DNA of 64,000 nucleotides from Streptomyces sp. LBL (GCF_029893585.1 NZ_JARXYX010000036.1:46404-110403), one strand, 5' to 3'. Positions 1 to 8,263 are shown, counted from the first letter of the stretch. Translations and numbers: made by a program. The notes: generated by a model from the sequence alone, not told the origin.

Positions 1-445
1 GGATCTCGGCGATCTCGGGATAGGTGTAGTCGAAGGCCTCGCGCAGTACGTATGCGGCCCGCTCTGCGGGGGTCAGCTTCTCCAACACCAGCAGCAGAGC
101 CATTTCCAAGGCTTCTGCGCGCTGCGCGCCCACCTCCGGGTCCGAGCTCGTGTCGACGGGCTCGGGCAGCCATGGCCCGATGTAGGTCTCCCGGCGCACG
201 CGCGCCGATTGTGCGACGTTGATGGCCAAGCGAGTCGTGGCACTCGACAGGAAGGCCACCGGGCTGGCCACTGCGGAGCGGTCGGTCTTCTGCCACCGCA
301 ACCACACTTCCTGGACAACGTCCTCCGCCTCGACCGCACTGCCGAGCACGCGGTAGGCGATTCCGAAGAGACGTCTCCGGTGCTGAACGAAGACAGAAAC
401 AGCCTCTTCGAGGTCACTTGTCGTAGAGGACGGTTCAACGTGCAT
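1..445 (-). CDS. ECF41/SigJ-like RNA polymerase sigma factor, C-terminus cut by window edge
   Basis: The leftward frame starts at ATG 445 behind a GGAG site and stays open to the window edge (148 codons). Residues about 15-75 are sigma region 2 (IAYRVLGSAVEAEDVVQE, then WLRWQ). After a linker containing SYIGPWLPEPVD-like residues (here TYIGPWLPEPVD) comes region 4, beginning AERAAYVLREAFDY. The linker is characteristic of SigJ/ECF41 proteins, which continue into a SnoaL-like domain; that part lies outside the window. It is the closest relative in the window to the sigma gene at 15339-16496. A TGTCACA-N16-GGTC site lies 212 bases upstream on the same strand, suggesting autoregulation or regulation by a sister sigma. 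Start and family are well supported; completeness cannot be judged. Confidence 0.85.
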   Translation of the reverse strand, partial: MHVEPSSTTSDLEEAVSVFVQHRRRLFGIAYRVLGSAVEAEDVVQEVWLRWQKTDRSAVASPVAFLSSATTRLAINVAQSARVRRETYIGPWLPEPVDTSSDPEVGAQRAEALEMALLLVLEKLTPAERAAYVLREAFDYTYPEIAEI

Positions 446-656
446 GATCTTGGGGTCTCCGTTTTCTCCGGGCGCGGCTGTCCAGGGGCGCAACCACGCA
501 GTTTCCGCGTGGTTGCGGGCGCTCCGACCAGCGGTCCCAGGCCCATCCCCTGAAAGCCGTGGCGCTGCCGGACACAAGGCGCTGCACGGCTTGTTCGGCT
601 ACTGCGGCAACTATGGTCACTAAAAGTCACGTCCGCCCCATCGCATCTGCTTCATA

Positions 657-683
657 GACCGGGCCCGGCCCGCTCCTGTGACA
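657..683 (-). promoter_or_regulatory. Putative ECF41-type promoter (TGTCACA-N16-GGTC)
   Basis: On the minus strand TGTCACA (683-677) and GGTC (660-657) are separated by exactly 16 bases, as in six other sites in the window. It points at the partial sigma gene starting at 445. Confidence 0.7.
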
Positions 684-1300
684 GAACTGGAGCGGAGAAA
701 TGTCATGGGCCACCGTCTGAGAGGTCGGCCTCAGGAGACACGGAAGGAGGACCCGCTCCCCAGCAATGACACTAAGTATTGACATGTTGTTGAACCGTTG
801 GGATCACCAACGCGACAGCCGGTCAACACGGCAGCTGACTGGCATCGACGTCACTGACCGGTCCCGCGCGTCGACACCCGAGTCGGGAGCGACAGGGCGT
901 GGGCCTGGCATTCGCTCCCCTATCCGATGACCGCGACACGCACCGACCTTGCCGTCGCCAGTGTGTCCGCGGCAGCCTCCGACGCACTGCGCCTGCTGCA
1001 CCGCGCATCTGACGCGACCGTGCTGCGATGCGGACTGTCCGCTGGCGGCCGTGTGCCTTCATACCCTTCGCGTCTACCACAGACAGTGGCAACAATCGGT
1101 GCCATACCGTTCAGCGCGCGCCGAAGGGACCTCAGCTTCCTCCGGCACCACGGCGACCTGCCCTTTGAGCCATCTGATGCATCCACATTCAGAACGGGTC
1201 ACTGCATATGATGTCAAGGGAAGCCGTACCCGCGTTCAGACCGAGCGTCACCGCACGTGAGCCGGGGCGCTGCAGCGAGGGTTGAGGATGAGAGGAACAC
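684..1300. other. Non-coding or eroded stretch
   Basis: No frame here has a recognisable family, a good ribosome site or convincing codon use. Several short overlapping frames exist on both strands but none resembles a known protein. I see nothing else in it. Confidence 0.4.
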
Positions 1301-1909
1301 ATGGTCTCTGCAGCCCGCACAGCGCACAACATTGAGATCACCGCTGAGAGCCTTCAAGAGGACCTGGCCCGCCTGCAGGTCCAGAAGCAGGCGCTGGAGA
1401 GGGAACTGGCCGCGGTCGTGGCGCATCTCGGCTCGGTGCAGCGGGCCCTCAGCGCTCTCGAACCTCTGATGCTCAACCCAGCCGCTGCGTTGACGGGTAC
1501 GGCCGGTGCTTCAGCCGCGTGGCAGGGCCAGACTTCGGCCACCGCCGAACCGCAGACGGACAGTGCCTCCGCCGAGCCTGCGGACACCACAGCGAAGGCG
1601 GCCGCACGGCGGCGGAAACCGCAGGGGGGCAAGGGCACTGCACGTCCTGTCGCCGCCGGCTCCGACACGCACGGGCAGAAGGCATACGGCAAGCTCACTG
1701 AGCAGATCATGGCGTACTTCGCCGAAGTCGGCGATGTCGACGTGCGGGCCCGTGATGTCGCCGCGGCTCTCGGCCGTGACACCGACAGCGGAAGCATCAA
1801 CGGCATCCGCAGCACCCTCGACCGCATGGTCGGCGCCTCCCGTGTCCAGCGGGTCGGCCGGGGCCTCTACCGCGCCAAGCATGAGGGTGGCGCAGTCGGT
1901 GTGCGGTGA
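1301..1909 (+). CDS. Hypothetical protein: N-terminal coiled coil plus C-terminal winged-helix-like domain
   Basis: This 202-residue protein starts at ATG behind a GAGG-rich leader. Residues about 12-50 form a heptad-rich coiled coil (LARLQVQKQALERELAAV). The middle (60-115) is Ala/Thr/Pro-rich and basic (ARRRKPQGGKG). Residues 125-195 look like a small helical winged-helix fold (LTEQIMAYFAEVGD, STLDRMVGASRVQRVGRGLYRA). I know similar proteins only as uncharacterised actinomycete proteins. A broken paralogue lies on the minus strand at 7648-8080. A DNA-binding role is inferred from the fold alone. Confidence 0.7.
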   Translation: MVSAARTAHNIEITAESLQEDLARLQVQKQALERELAAVVAHLGSVQRALSALEPLMLNPAAALTGTAGASAAWQGQTSATAEPQTDSASAEPADTTAKAAARRRKPQGGKGTARPVAAGSDTHGQKAYGKLTEQIMAYFAEVGDVDVRARDVAAALGRDTDSGSINGIRSTLDRMVGASRVQRVGRGLYRAKHEGGAVGVR

Positions 1910-2057
1910 GTCCCGCTCGGCATCGCTCTGACGCGGGCCGCCACGCGCTGATGAACTGGTAAGAGGTGGCGTGCACACTGACGGTGCTCCGGTCGATACC
2001 GCCATCCAGGTCGGGAATGCGGGTTGGACACGACGAGATCCCGCACTCCCAGGCGCA

Positions 2058-2747
2058 TCACACCAGCGTCGACGACGCACTCGCCGCGCGCGACACCGGC
2101 CCGCAGGTCGATCGGTGCTCGGCGTCTACGGAAAGGACCCGTTCCAACTGCGCAAGGTCACCGGACTGTGCTGCTACCAAGAACGCCTGGACAAGCCGCC
2201 GATGCGCGACCGAATCCACGGGCTGCCTGCGTCGGTTCTGAGCGAGACGCTCCTGGGCACGTGTGACCTGCTGCCTCGTATTGGCGACGCTGAGGCACAG
2301 GATCTCGGAAATCCGGCTGTGCGGGTAGCCGAAGCCCTCCCGTAGCACATACGCGGCACGTTGCCTCGGCGTCAGTGCTTCCATCAGCAGGAGAACCGCT
2401 CGCTCGACGGCGTCCTGCCGCTCGGCCGCCGCCTCCGGGGTTGTACGGGTGTCCAGCAACTCCGGAAGCCAAGGACTGGCGCAGGATTCTCTTCGTCTCC
2501 AGGCGGACTGGACGACGTTGATCGCCAGCCGGACAGTCGTCGTCCTGAGCAGCGCCGGCGGGTTCAAGACGACCGTACGATCTGTACCCTGCCACCGAAG
2601 CCATGCCTCTTGGATGACGTCTTCGGCCTCGCTCGCGTTCCCGACGATTCGGTTGGCGATCTTGAGCAGTCCGGGCCTGGCACGGACGAACACCGCCATC
2701 GCGTCGTCCAGGTCACCGATCGTCGGGGTGGCCGTCGTACCCGCCAT
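2058..2747 (-). pseudogene. Truncated ECF41/SigJ-like sigma factor lacking the SnoaL domain
   Basis: The start is probably ATG 2747 (MAGTTATP); the open frame runs further upstream without coding character. Sigma region 2 (IANRIVGNASEAEDVIQEAW) and region 4 (RQRAAYVLREGFGYPHSR) are intact and followed by the usual linker. The protein diverges right after the beginning of the C-terminal domain (LAQLERVLSVDAE) and stops at 229 residues, whereas full-length relatives here have 293-385. The SnoaL-like domain with its DGGGR-type and NPDKL motifs, which modulates ECF41 activity in studied members, is missing. It may be a dead gene, or a constitutively active truncated sigma, since C-terminally trimmed ECF41 proteins have been reported to be active. 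No TGTCACA-type site was found upstream. Confidence 0.65.
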
Positions 2748-3058
2748 CTCCCGACCTTGCCTTGATTCGACGAGGTGTGCGTCCACGATCGGCTCCTGTG
2801 CTCCGTGGGTCAGCGGCTCGATGGCCGCTGACGACAAACGTCGCACCGGGGGGCAGCCGATCGCGCCCTGGAAGGCCGTGGGCGGCTTCGTGGTCGTACC
2901 GTGGTCGGTCCGTGGCCCGAGCTTCCAGAGCAACCCTGACCAGCGGCGATACGGGGCATGGCGAGGCCGGTGCGTAGTTCGGCCAGGGCACTGTCCCACG
3001 GTCGTCGCGCTCCCATTGACGGTAGGCACCGTTGTGGTACTGAAGCCGGCACGCGCCG
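2748..3058. other. Intergenic stretch with no recognised gene
   Basis: It lies between the truncated sigma start and the LuxR remnant. Open frames are present on both strands but none resembles a known family. Confidence 0.35.
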
Positions 3059-3510
3059 TCAGCCGGTGCCGGCGCCCGGCGAGTCGGCCGACGGACGTAC
3101 GTCGTGGAGTGCGGAGAGCGCGGCGGCGAGCTTGCCGCGGCTGGTGATGCCCAGGCGGGGATAGATGCGGTACAGATGGGCTCCGACACGGCGGCGCGGA
3201 GTTGCTCGCGAGCCATCTCGGCCCAGGGCCGCGCCGATCGGCGAGTGGCTGCCGGTCGGCCTCGTCGGCGAGCAGTTCGAGTACGGCGAGCGCGACACGG
3301 AAGATGTGGGGTTCGGTCTGGGTGGCGCTGAACGCGTCGACCAGCGCCGTCCGGTGCGGGACGGCAGCTTCCCGATGCCGTCGGCGGCCGGTTGCAGCAG
3401 CAGTTGCAGAGCCGCGAACGCGCCGCCGGTCAGAGACTGGCCGCCGGGGATGAGAGCAGTTCGTGAAGGCGGGCGAGGTTGGCCGCGCCGAGGCGAGTTG
3501 CTTGAGTCAT
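3059..3510 (-). pseudogene. Remnant of a LAL (large LuxR-family) regulator
   Basis: Reading leftward, a short N-terminal stretch (MTQATRLGAANLARLHELL) stops early. An adjacent frame gives ALVDAFSATQTEPHIFRVAL then AVLELLADEADRQPL, which resembles the segment before Walker B in LAL ATPase domains. Another frame then gives VGAHLYRIYPRLGITSRGK, the recognition-helix end of a LuxR HTH, up to a stop at 3059. The several-hundred-residue middle is gone and at least two frame changes are needed. It is clearly not functional. Confidence 0.6.
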
Positions 3511-3542
3511 TCGACTGTGTCCCGGACGTCGTGGGCCCGTCG

Positions 3543-3569
3543 TGTCACAGATGGGGGCCGTGTCCGGTC
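3543..3569 (+). promoter_or_regulatory. Putative ECF41-type promoter upstream of cupin gene
   Basis: TGTCACA (3543-3549), 16 bases, then GGTC (3566-3569). It points rightward at the cupin gene at 3676 and falls between that gene and the divergent LuxR remnant. Confidence 0.75.
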
Positions 3570-3675
3570 TCCTCCTGTGAAGCAAGTTGGATCGACGGAG
3601 GTGTGACACGGTGTTGGAGATGGAATCAATGGGCGGGCACGGCGAGCACGGGGACCAGGAAGGACCGGCCCCAGG

Positions 3676-4050
3676 ATGCTTGCGGACGTCAGGCCGCCCT
3701 TCGTGCCGGAGGGCGCGTCGGCGATGACCGTGCTGGTCGAGTGGCCTCCGGGGCACTCCGGGACACCACCGCACCGGCACTCGGGGCCGTGTTTCGGCTA
3801 TGTCACCGAAGGCGCCGTCCGGTGGGAACTCGAAGGCGAGCCCGAGCGTGTGATCAAGGCCGGTGAGACGTTCTGGGAGCCGGGCGGTGAAGTGATCCAC
3901 TACCAGAACGGCAACGCCCTGTCGGACACGCCGGCCAAGTACGTCGTCGTCATGTTGGGCGCGCCCGGTCGGCCGATGCTCACGCTGGTCGACGAGAAGG
4001 AGCTGGAGGAGCGGGCCCACCTGCGCGCCCCGCGGCCTTCCGCCGACTGA
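3676..4050 (+). CDS. Single-domain cupin protein
   Basis: This is a 124-residue cupin. Motif 1 is HRHSGPCFGYVTEGAVRWE and motif 2 lies in GGEVIHYQNGNA; both keep the metal-binding-type His and Glu residues. It is a close paralogue of the cupin at 18241-18684 (shared PERVI-, TFWEPGG-, RAHLRAPRP- stretches). That paralogue has about 24 more N-terminal residues. The upstream bases here encode a similar Gly/Glu-rich start from GTG 3611, but in another frame, so the N-terminus may have been lost by a frameshift. AGGAAGGA before ATG 3676 could serve as a ribosome site. An ECF41-type promoter precedes it. The substrate is unknown. Confidence 0.7.
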   Translation: MLADVRPPFVPEGASAMTVLVEWPPGHSGTPPHRHSGPCFGYVTEGAVRWELEGEPERVIKAGETFWEPGGEVIHYQNGNALSDTPAKYVVVMLGAPGRPMLTLVDEKELEERAHLRAPRPSAD

Positions 4051-4100
4051 ACCACGGCCCGGAGACGGAATCCGTCACATCAGTTCTCGAGGGGGCCACG

Positions 4101-4613
4101 GTGGCCGGTGATGGTTCGGTGCCGCGTAGCACGGTCGATGCACTGGTAGGACGTGACCGGGAGCTGGAGTTGCTCCGGTCGTTCGTCGATCAGGTGCTCG
4201 GCCGCGGCGGGGTGCTGCTGCTGTCCGGGGAGCCGGGCGTCGGCAAGTCCGTTCTCCTGGATACCGCGGCGGAGGCGGCGACGGCGGCCGGCGCGCTGGT
4301 GCTGCGCTCCGTCGGCGTCGAGTTCCTCGGGGATCTGGGCTTCCCCGGACTGAACCGCCTACTCGAACCGTTGCTGCACGAGTGCGACGGGCTCGACCCG
4401 GCGCACCGCGAGGCCCTGACCGTCGCGCTGGGCGCGGGTGACGGTGCCTCAGTGGATCGGCTGGTCGTCCACGGGGCCGTACCGGCGCTGCTCCGGTGGG
4501 CCGCGAGCCGACGGGCGACGAAGCCCAGCACCGCCGAACTGGCCCGGTCGAGCCAGGCGAGGTCGTCCACGACGATGAACTGTCGCGCACGGCCCACCAC
4601 CTCCGGGGGCTGA
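4101..4613 (+). pseudogene. 5' fragment of a LAL regulator ending in an inverted segment
   Basis: Residues 1 to about 125 are the N-terminal ATPase part of a LAL regulator: LVGRDRELELL, Walker A GEPGVGKS near residues 47-54, and LGFPGLNRLLEPLL. After VDRLVVHGAVPALLR the forward frame loses similarity and stops. The expected next segment, with Walker B (FIVVDDLAWLDRASSAVLGF, then VARRLAAHRSS), is present but on the opposite strand at about 4480-4605. The gene therefore looks interrupted by a small inversion, with the rest missing. The product would be inactive. Confidence 0.7.
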
Positions 4614-5227
4614 CTTCCATCCGCTTCCGACCGCACCGTGTCACTCGACGGTTCGGGCACGGCCCTGCGTGGTGCCGGTTTGGGACGGTGCTGCGGCCAT
4701 CGTGAGGGCAGGTGTCCCGCAGGGGTTCGGGGCAGCCGTTCGAATCGCGAGCCGAGTGACATGGGTACTCCGTACGTTGCGCTGTCCTTCCCGCTGCACG
4801 GCGGGAAGGCTTGGGCTCACCGTGCACCCGGCCCGCGAGGACGAACACCAGTAACGTGACAGCACGGCGACTCACGGGTCATTTGACTGATGGTGCGAGC
4901 CCACGGGGCCTCGCAGAATCGTGATGTCCCTGAATCACACTGGCGGGCGCACGGCGCAACACACCGTGTGCCCTCCGAGCCCCCTTGATCCCACCGGTTT
5001 ACCGAGCGGTGATGTGATGAGAGAACCCGACCGTTCCACTCTGGTGGTGTGCCGGATGCTGGTGCGCCTGGTCGTCGCCGAAGGAGCGGACCGGCCCGTG
5101 ATGCTTGATCTGTCCGCAGCCGTCCACCACATCCTGAGGAACCCCAGGTGAGTCGCGTCGACAGAGGTCTTCCGAGCCGAGGTCACAGACCCCGTCCCCG
5201 GCGCGCAAGCACCCTGCCTATCTCGCG
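4614..5227. other. Gap with a 9-bp-stem hairpin, otherwise unrecognised
   Basis: A perfect hairpin lies at 4786-4809 (CCTTCCCGC, loop TGCACG, GCGGGAAGG) without a T tract. A possible 44-codon frame starts at ATG 5018 (MREPDRSTLVV) but has no clear ribosome site or family. Nothing else is supported. Confidence 0.35.
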
Positions 5228-5629
5228 GTGCAGAAGGAGCGCGCCGAGGACGTTCAGTTGCGGATCGCCGACTGGATCACCCGGTTCGCCGGATCGATGC
5301 GGTTCGTCTACATCCACATGGTCCTGTTCGCAGCGTGGATGGTCGGGGTGGAGAAAAGCCCGTGGCAGACGCTCACGCTGATCGTCTCGCTCGAGGCCAT
5401 CTTCCTGTCCACGTTCGTGATGATCGGCCAGAACCGACAGGCCGAGTTCACCCGCAAGAAGGCCGACCACGACTACGAGGCGCAGGAACTCGAACTGCGT
5501 CGCAACACGGAACTGACGGAACTCGTACACACGCTCACCATCGAGATCCACAAGGCCGTGAACGCCGGGGCCATTGGCGAAACGGCCACGGGCGACAACG
5601 CGAAGCAGATATCCAAATCCACTGTCTGA
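5228..5629 (+). CDS. DUF1003-family membrane protein
   Basis: This 133-residue protein begins at GTG 5228, the first start in an open frame; the true N-terminus is uncertain because no strong ribosome site is visible. Two membrane segments (about 22-43 and 48-67) are separated by a short loop (VEKSPWQ). They are followed by a charged tail: QNRQAEFTRKKADHDYEAQE, then LELRRNTELTELVHTLTIEIH. The FIYIHMVLF-like first helix and the RQAEF-K-DHDYE sequence are typical of DUF1003 proteins, whose function is not established. The adjacent gene is a membrane-associated NADH dehydrogenase-like protein on the same strand, 72 bases downstream. Confidence 0.75.
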   Translation: MQKERAEDVQLRIADWITRFAGSMRFVYIHMVLFAAWMVGVEKSPWQTLTLIVSLEAIFLSTFVMIGQNRQAEFTRKKADHDYEAQELELRRNTELTELVHTLTIEIHKAVNAGAIGETATGDNAKQISKSTV

Positions 5630-5641
5630 GTCGCCCTTGCG

Positions 5642-5668
5642 TGTCACATCCGCGCGGCCTGCGTGGTC
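5642..5668 (+). promoter_or_regulatory. Putative ECF41-type promoter upstream of NDH-2-like gene
   Basis: TGTCACA (5642-5648), 16 bases, GGTC (5665-5668), ending 33 bases before ATG 5702. Confidence 0.75.
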
Positions 5669-5701
5669 TACGTGGTGACGGACAACAAAGCAGAGGGAAT
5701 C

Positions 5702-7057
5702 ATGCGAGAGATTCTGATCGTCGGCGGCGGCTACGCGGGCTTCTACACCGCATGGGGCCTGCAGAAGAAGCTGCGTCCGGGCGAGGCGCGAGTCACGGTG
5801 GTCGACCCGCGCCCGTACATGACCTATCAGCCCTTCCTGCCGGAGGTCGCGGCCGGTTCGGTGGAGGCGCGTCACGCCGTCGTCTCGCTGCGGCGGCATC
5901 TGAGTCGTACCCGGCTGATCGCGGGGACCGTGACCGAGATCCGTGACGCGGACCGTACAGTGACCGTCCGCCCGGTGCGCGGAGACGCCTACGAGCTGCG
6001 CTACGACATCCTCGTGGTCACCGCAGGCGCTGTGACCCGCACCTTCCCCATCCCCGGACTGGCGCAGCGGGCCATCGGCCTCAAGCACGTGGAGGAGGCC
6101 GTGGCGATCCGTGACCGGCTGATGACCGCGTTCGACCAGGCCGCGTCGCTGCCGCCCGGCCCCGAGCGGCGAAAACTGCTCACCGTCACGTTCGTGGGAG
6201 GCGGGTTCTCCGGCGTCGAGGGCTTCGGTGAGCTGCTGTCGCTGGCGACCGCCATGCTCAGGTCATATCCGGAGCTGAGCATCGACGACGTGTCCTTCCA
6301 CCTGGTCGAGGCCCGGGGCCGCATCCTGCCCGAGGTGAGCGACAAACCGGGCGCCTGGGTGGTGCGCCACCTGGAACGTCGCGGCGCACATGTCCACCTG
6401 AACACGCAACTGCTGTCCGCCGAGGACGGCCACGTCGTCCTCTCCGACGGCGAGGAGTACGACTCCACGCTGATCGTCTGGGCCGCCGGAAACGCCTCGA
6501 ACCCGGTCGTGCACAACCACACGGACCTGCCGGTCGATGAGCGCGGCCTGCTCCTGGTACGCCCCGATCTGCGCGTGGGCACGGACAGCGAGCCGGTGCC
6601 GAACGTGTGGGCGGCCGGGGACGACGCATCCATTCCCGACCTGGCCTCGCCGGTGCCGGGCGCACGCACGGTACCGAACGCCCAGCACGCCGTGCGGCAG
6701 GGTCGGCGCCTCGCCAAGAACCTTTTGGCCGACCTGCGCGGGAAGCGAGTCCGGAACTACCGCCACAGCAGCCTGGGCGTGGTGGCGACGCTGGGCCTTG
6801 GGCGGGGCATCTTCCAGTACAAGGGCATCGTCATCAAGGGATACCCGGCGTGGCTGATGCACCGCGGCTATCACGTGCTGGCGGTGCCCAGCTGGGAGCG
6901 CAAGATCCGCGTTCTGGCGGTCTGGCTCACGGCGGCTCTCACAGGCCGGGATCTCGTGTCCCTCGCCTCCGTGCAGCACCCGCGGGATGCCTTCGTCACG
7001 AGTGGGCGGACGCAGGGCGCGGGTGCCGGCCGTACGAAGGAAGGCAGCACGGCATGA
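5702..7057 (+). CDS. Type II NADH dehydrogenase-like FAD/NAD(P)-dependent oxidoreductase
   Basis: The start is ATG 5702 behind AGAGGGA; an in-frame GTG at 5663 lies inside the promoter. The 451-residue protein has the FAD Rossmann motif GGGYAG at residues 8-13, a second dinucleotide motif VGGGFSG near 165 for NAD(P)H, and the FAD-contact motif NVWAAGDDAS near 300. It ends in the NAQHAVRQGRRLAKNL and amphipathic C-terminal region seen in non-proton-pumping NADH:quinone oxidoreductases that sit on the inner membrane face. It sits directly behind an ECF41-type site, and ECF41 sigma factors are known to be linked to oxidoreductase genes. The stop overlaps the start of a truncated gene. Confidence 0.85.
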   Translation: MREILIVGGGYAGFYTAWGLQKKLRPGEARVTVVDPRPYMTYQPFLPEVAAGSVEARHAVVSLRRHLSRTRLIAGTVTEIRDADRTVTVRPVRGDAYELRYDILVVTAGAVTRTFPIPGLAQRAIGLKHVEEAVAIRDRLMTAFDQAASLPPGPERRKLLTVTFVGGGFSGVEGFGELLSLATAMLRSYPELSIDDVSFHLVEARGRILPEVSDKPGAWVVRHLERRGAHVHLNTQLLSAEDGHVVLSDGEEYDSTLIVWAAGNASNPVVHNHTDLPVDERGLLLVRPDLRVGTDSEPVPNVWAAGDDASIPDLASPVPGARTVPNAQHAVRQGRRLAKNLLADLRGKRVRNYRHSSLGVVATLGLGRGIFQYKGIVIKGYPAWLMHRGYHVLAVPSWERKIRVLAVWLTAALTGRDLVSLASVQHPRDAFVTSGRTQGAGAGRTKEGSTA

Positions 7058-7161
7058 CCATGTGGAGTTCTCGTTTCCCTCGGGGGTACGCCATGGCCGC
7101 ACGTGACGAGGCCGCCCGCGGCCTGACCGACATCGAGGGCTTCCTGTATCAGGAGGCTCAT
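7054..7161 (+). pseudogene. N-terminal stub of a gene cut by an IS-like palindromic element
   Basis: ATG 7054 overlaps the stop of the preceding oxidoreductase (ATGA), so the stub was probably in its operon. About 36 residues (ending GLTDIEGFLYQEAH) resemble the N-terminus of SnoaL or ring-hydroxylating dioxygenase beta-type proteins, where IEEFLYREA-like starts are common. Similarity ends where the palindromic element begins, and the remainder is absent. The family assignment is weak because so little is left. Confidence 0.4.
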
Positions 7162-7330
7162 GTGACTCCTCCCCCTCGTGAACGAGGGGGCTTCTCCCTT
7201 GGGATACAAGCCCCGCAGGACGGCCAAGCCCTGACCGCTGCCGAAGCAGATGTGCAGCGTACTACACCGCTTCGCGGGTCCGAGACCAAGGATGCGTTTC
7301 CCTCCCCGGCTGAAGCCGGGGGATACCCAC
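7162..7330. mobile_element. IS200/IS605-like terminal palindromes bracketing a short remnant (PATE/MITE-like)
   Basis: Two perfect hairpins share a TGAA loop: 7171-7190 (CCCCCTCG-TGAA-CGAGGGGG) and 7304-7321 (CCCCGGC-TGAA-GCCGGGG). Imperfect, C-rich, TGAA-looped hairpins of this kind are familiar at the ends of TnpB-bearing IS605-type elements in actinomycetes. Here only about 110 bases lie between them and no transposase or TnpB frame remains. I read it as a miniature or internally deleted element. Its exact ends are not determined. Confidence 0.45.
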
Positions 7331-7342
7331 GCAAGATCAGAG

Positions 7343-7615
7343 ATGGGAGCGACGCGCCGCCGCGTGGCGGACCTCACCGCGCGCGTGGAGGGGCTCACCT
7401 CCGAGCAGAAGCGGGACATCGGGCAGTGGTACGTCGACGAGCAGGAACACGTCGCCCACATGGTGACCGACCACATCGCCGAGCGCGTCGAGGCGATGGA
7501 AGCGCAACACCACGTTCGGATCCGGCAATGGCTGCGGGGAACACTTACCGCGATGGCGCTGATCACCCTGGCGATGATCGCGTGCGTCGTGGTGATCGTG
7601 GGATCGTCGCGTTGA
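7343..7615 (+). CDS. Small membrane-anchored protein with N-terminal amphipathic helices
   Basis: The likely start is ATG 7343 (MGATRRRVADL), giving 90 residues. The frame opens further upstream but runs into the IS-like palindrome. Residues 5-60 are charged and helical (LTARVEGLTSEQKRDIGQWY, VEAMEAQHHVRI). Residues 64-86 form one C-terminal membrane segment (LTAMALITLAMIACVVVIVG), giving a tail-anchored layout. No family is recognised and the ribosome site is weak (AGATCAGAG). The original N-terminus may have been removed by the adjacent element. Confidence 0.45.
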   Translation: MGATRRRVADLTARVEGLTSEQKRDIGQWYVDEQEHVAHMVTDHIAERVEAMEAQHHVRIRQWLRGTLTAMALITLAMIACVVVIVGSSR

Positions 7616-7647
7616 CCGGCGCGCGCCGCCGCACAGGTCCTTGGTCC

Positions 7648-8080
7648 TAGGAACGCCATGGGCGATACAGGCCACTGCCGGCGCGCTGGATGCGGGAGGA
7701 GGCGACGAGGCGACGAGGCGACGAGGCGATCGAATGTGCTGCGGACCGCGTTGATGCTTCCGCTGTCGGCGTCACCGTCGAGCGCCGCCGCGACCTCACG
7801 GGCGCGTACGCCGACGTCCTCGACCTTGGAGAAGTGCGCCGTGATCTGCTCGGTGAGCCTGCCGTACTGCTTGTGCGCGTCCTCGTCGTCCGTGCGCGCG
7901 GCGGCAGGCGCGGTGCGCTCGTCCACCGGGGCATCGGCGGCCGAGGCGACCAGCACGCCGGCCAGAGCGGCGAGGGCACGCCCGACCGACCCGAGATGAG
8001 CCACGACCGCGGCCAACTCCCTTTCCAGCGCCTGCTTCTGGATCTGTGGCCGGGCAAGTTCCTCCTGAAGTCCCTCTAGT
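7648..8080 (-). pseudogene. Broken paralogue of the 1301-1909 coiled-coil/winged-helix gene
   Basis: The leftward frame encodes LQEELARPQIQKQALERELA, then AAVVAHLGSVGRAL, a poor linker, and KQYGRLTEQITAHFSKVEDV through STFDRLVASS, matching the protein at 1301-1909 almost residue for residue. No ATG start exists for the first part; an in-frame TGA lies just upstream. Near the end, an 8-bp unit (TCGTCGCC) occurs three times and shifts the frame. The expected ending RIQRAGSGLYRPW survives in a neighbouring frame up to TAG at 7648-7650. A single repeat copy would restore the frame. Confidence 0.7.
7701..7724. repeat. 8-bp tandem repeat, three copies, at a frameshift
   Basis: GGCGACGA is repeated three times head to tail, with a degenerate fourth unit following. 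On the minus strand it lies in the coding region of the broken paralogue and accounts for the frame change there. Confidence 0.8.
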
Positions 8081-8263
8081 CCACCAGGACGGCCGCATCC
8101 TCGCTTTCATGACCGCGACCGTCTCGGAGCAAGGCGTTCACCAGGTGCTCCGGGTGTTCACTCCGAGCGAGATCGCCACCTTTCTCGATGCGCGTTCCCC
8201 TTTGACGACGTCGTCCGGCGCCGTGCCGCACGGTGTGTGAACGGCGGCGGCGTGACGTCCTCT

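Noticed and set aside
2747..3029. N-terminal extension of the truncated sigma gene
   Set aside because: The 94 upstream codons lack coding character and sigma region 2 starts normally from ATG 2747.
4073..4099. CGTCACA upstream of the broken LAL gene at 4101
   Set aside because: No GGTC at N16; it falls too close to the start.
5018..5151. Small frame MREPDRSTLVVCRML... considered as an SsgA-like protein
   Set aside because: Too short, weak ribosome site, and similarity to SsgA not convincing.
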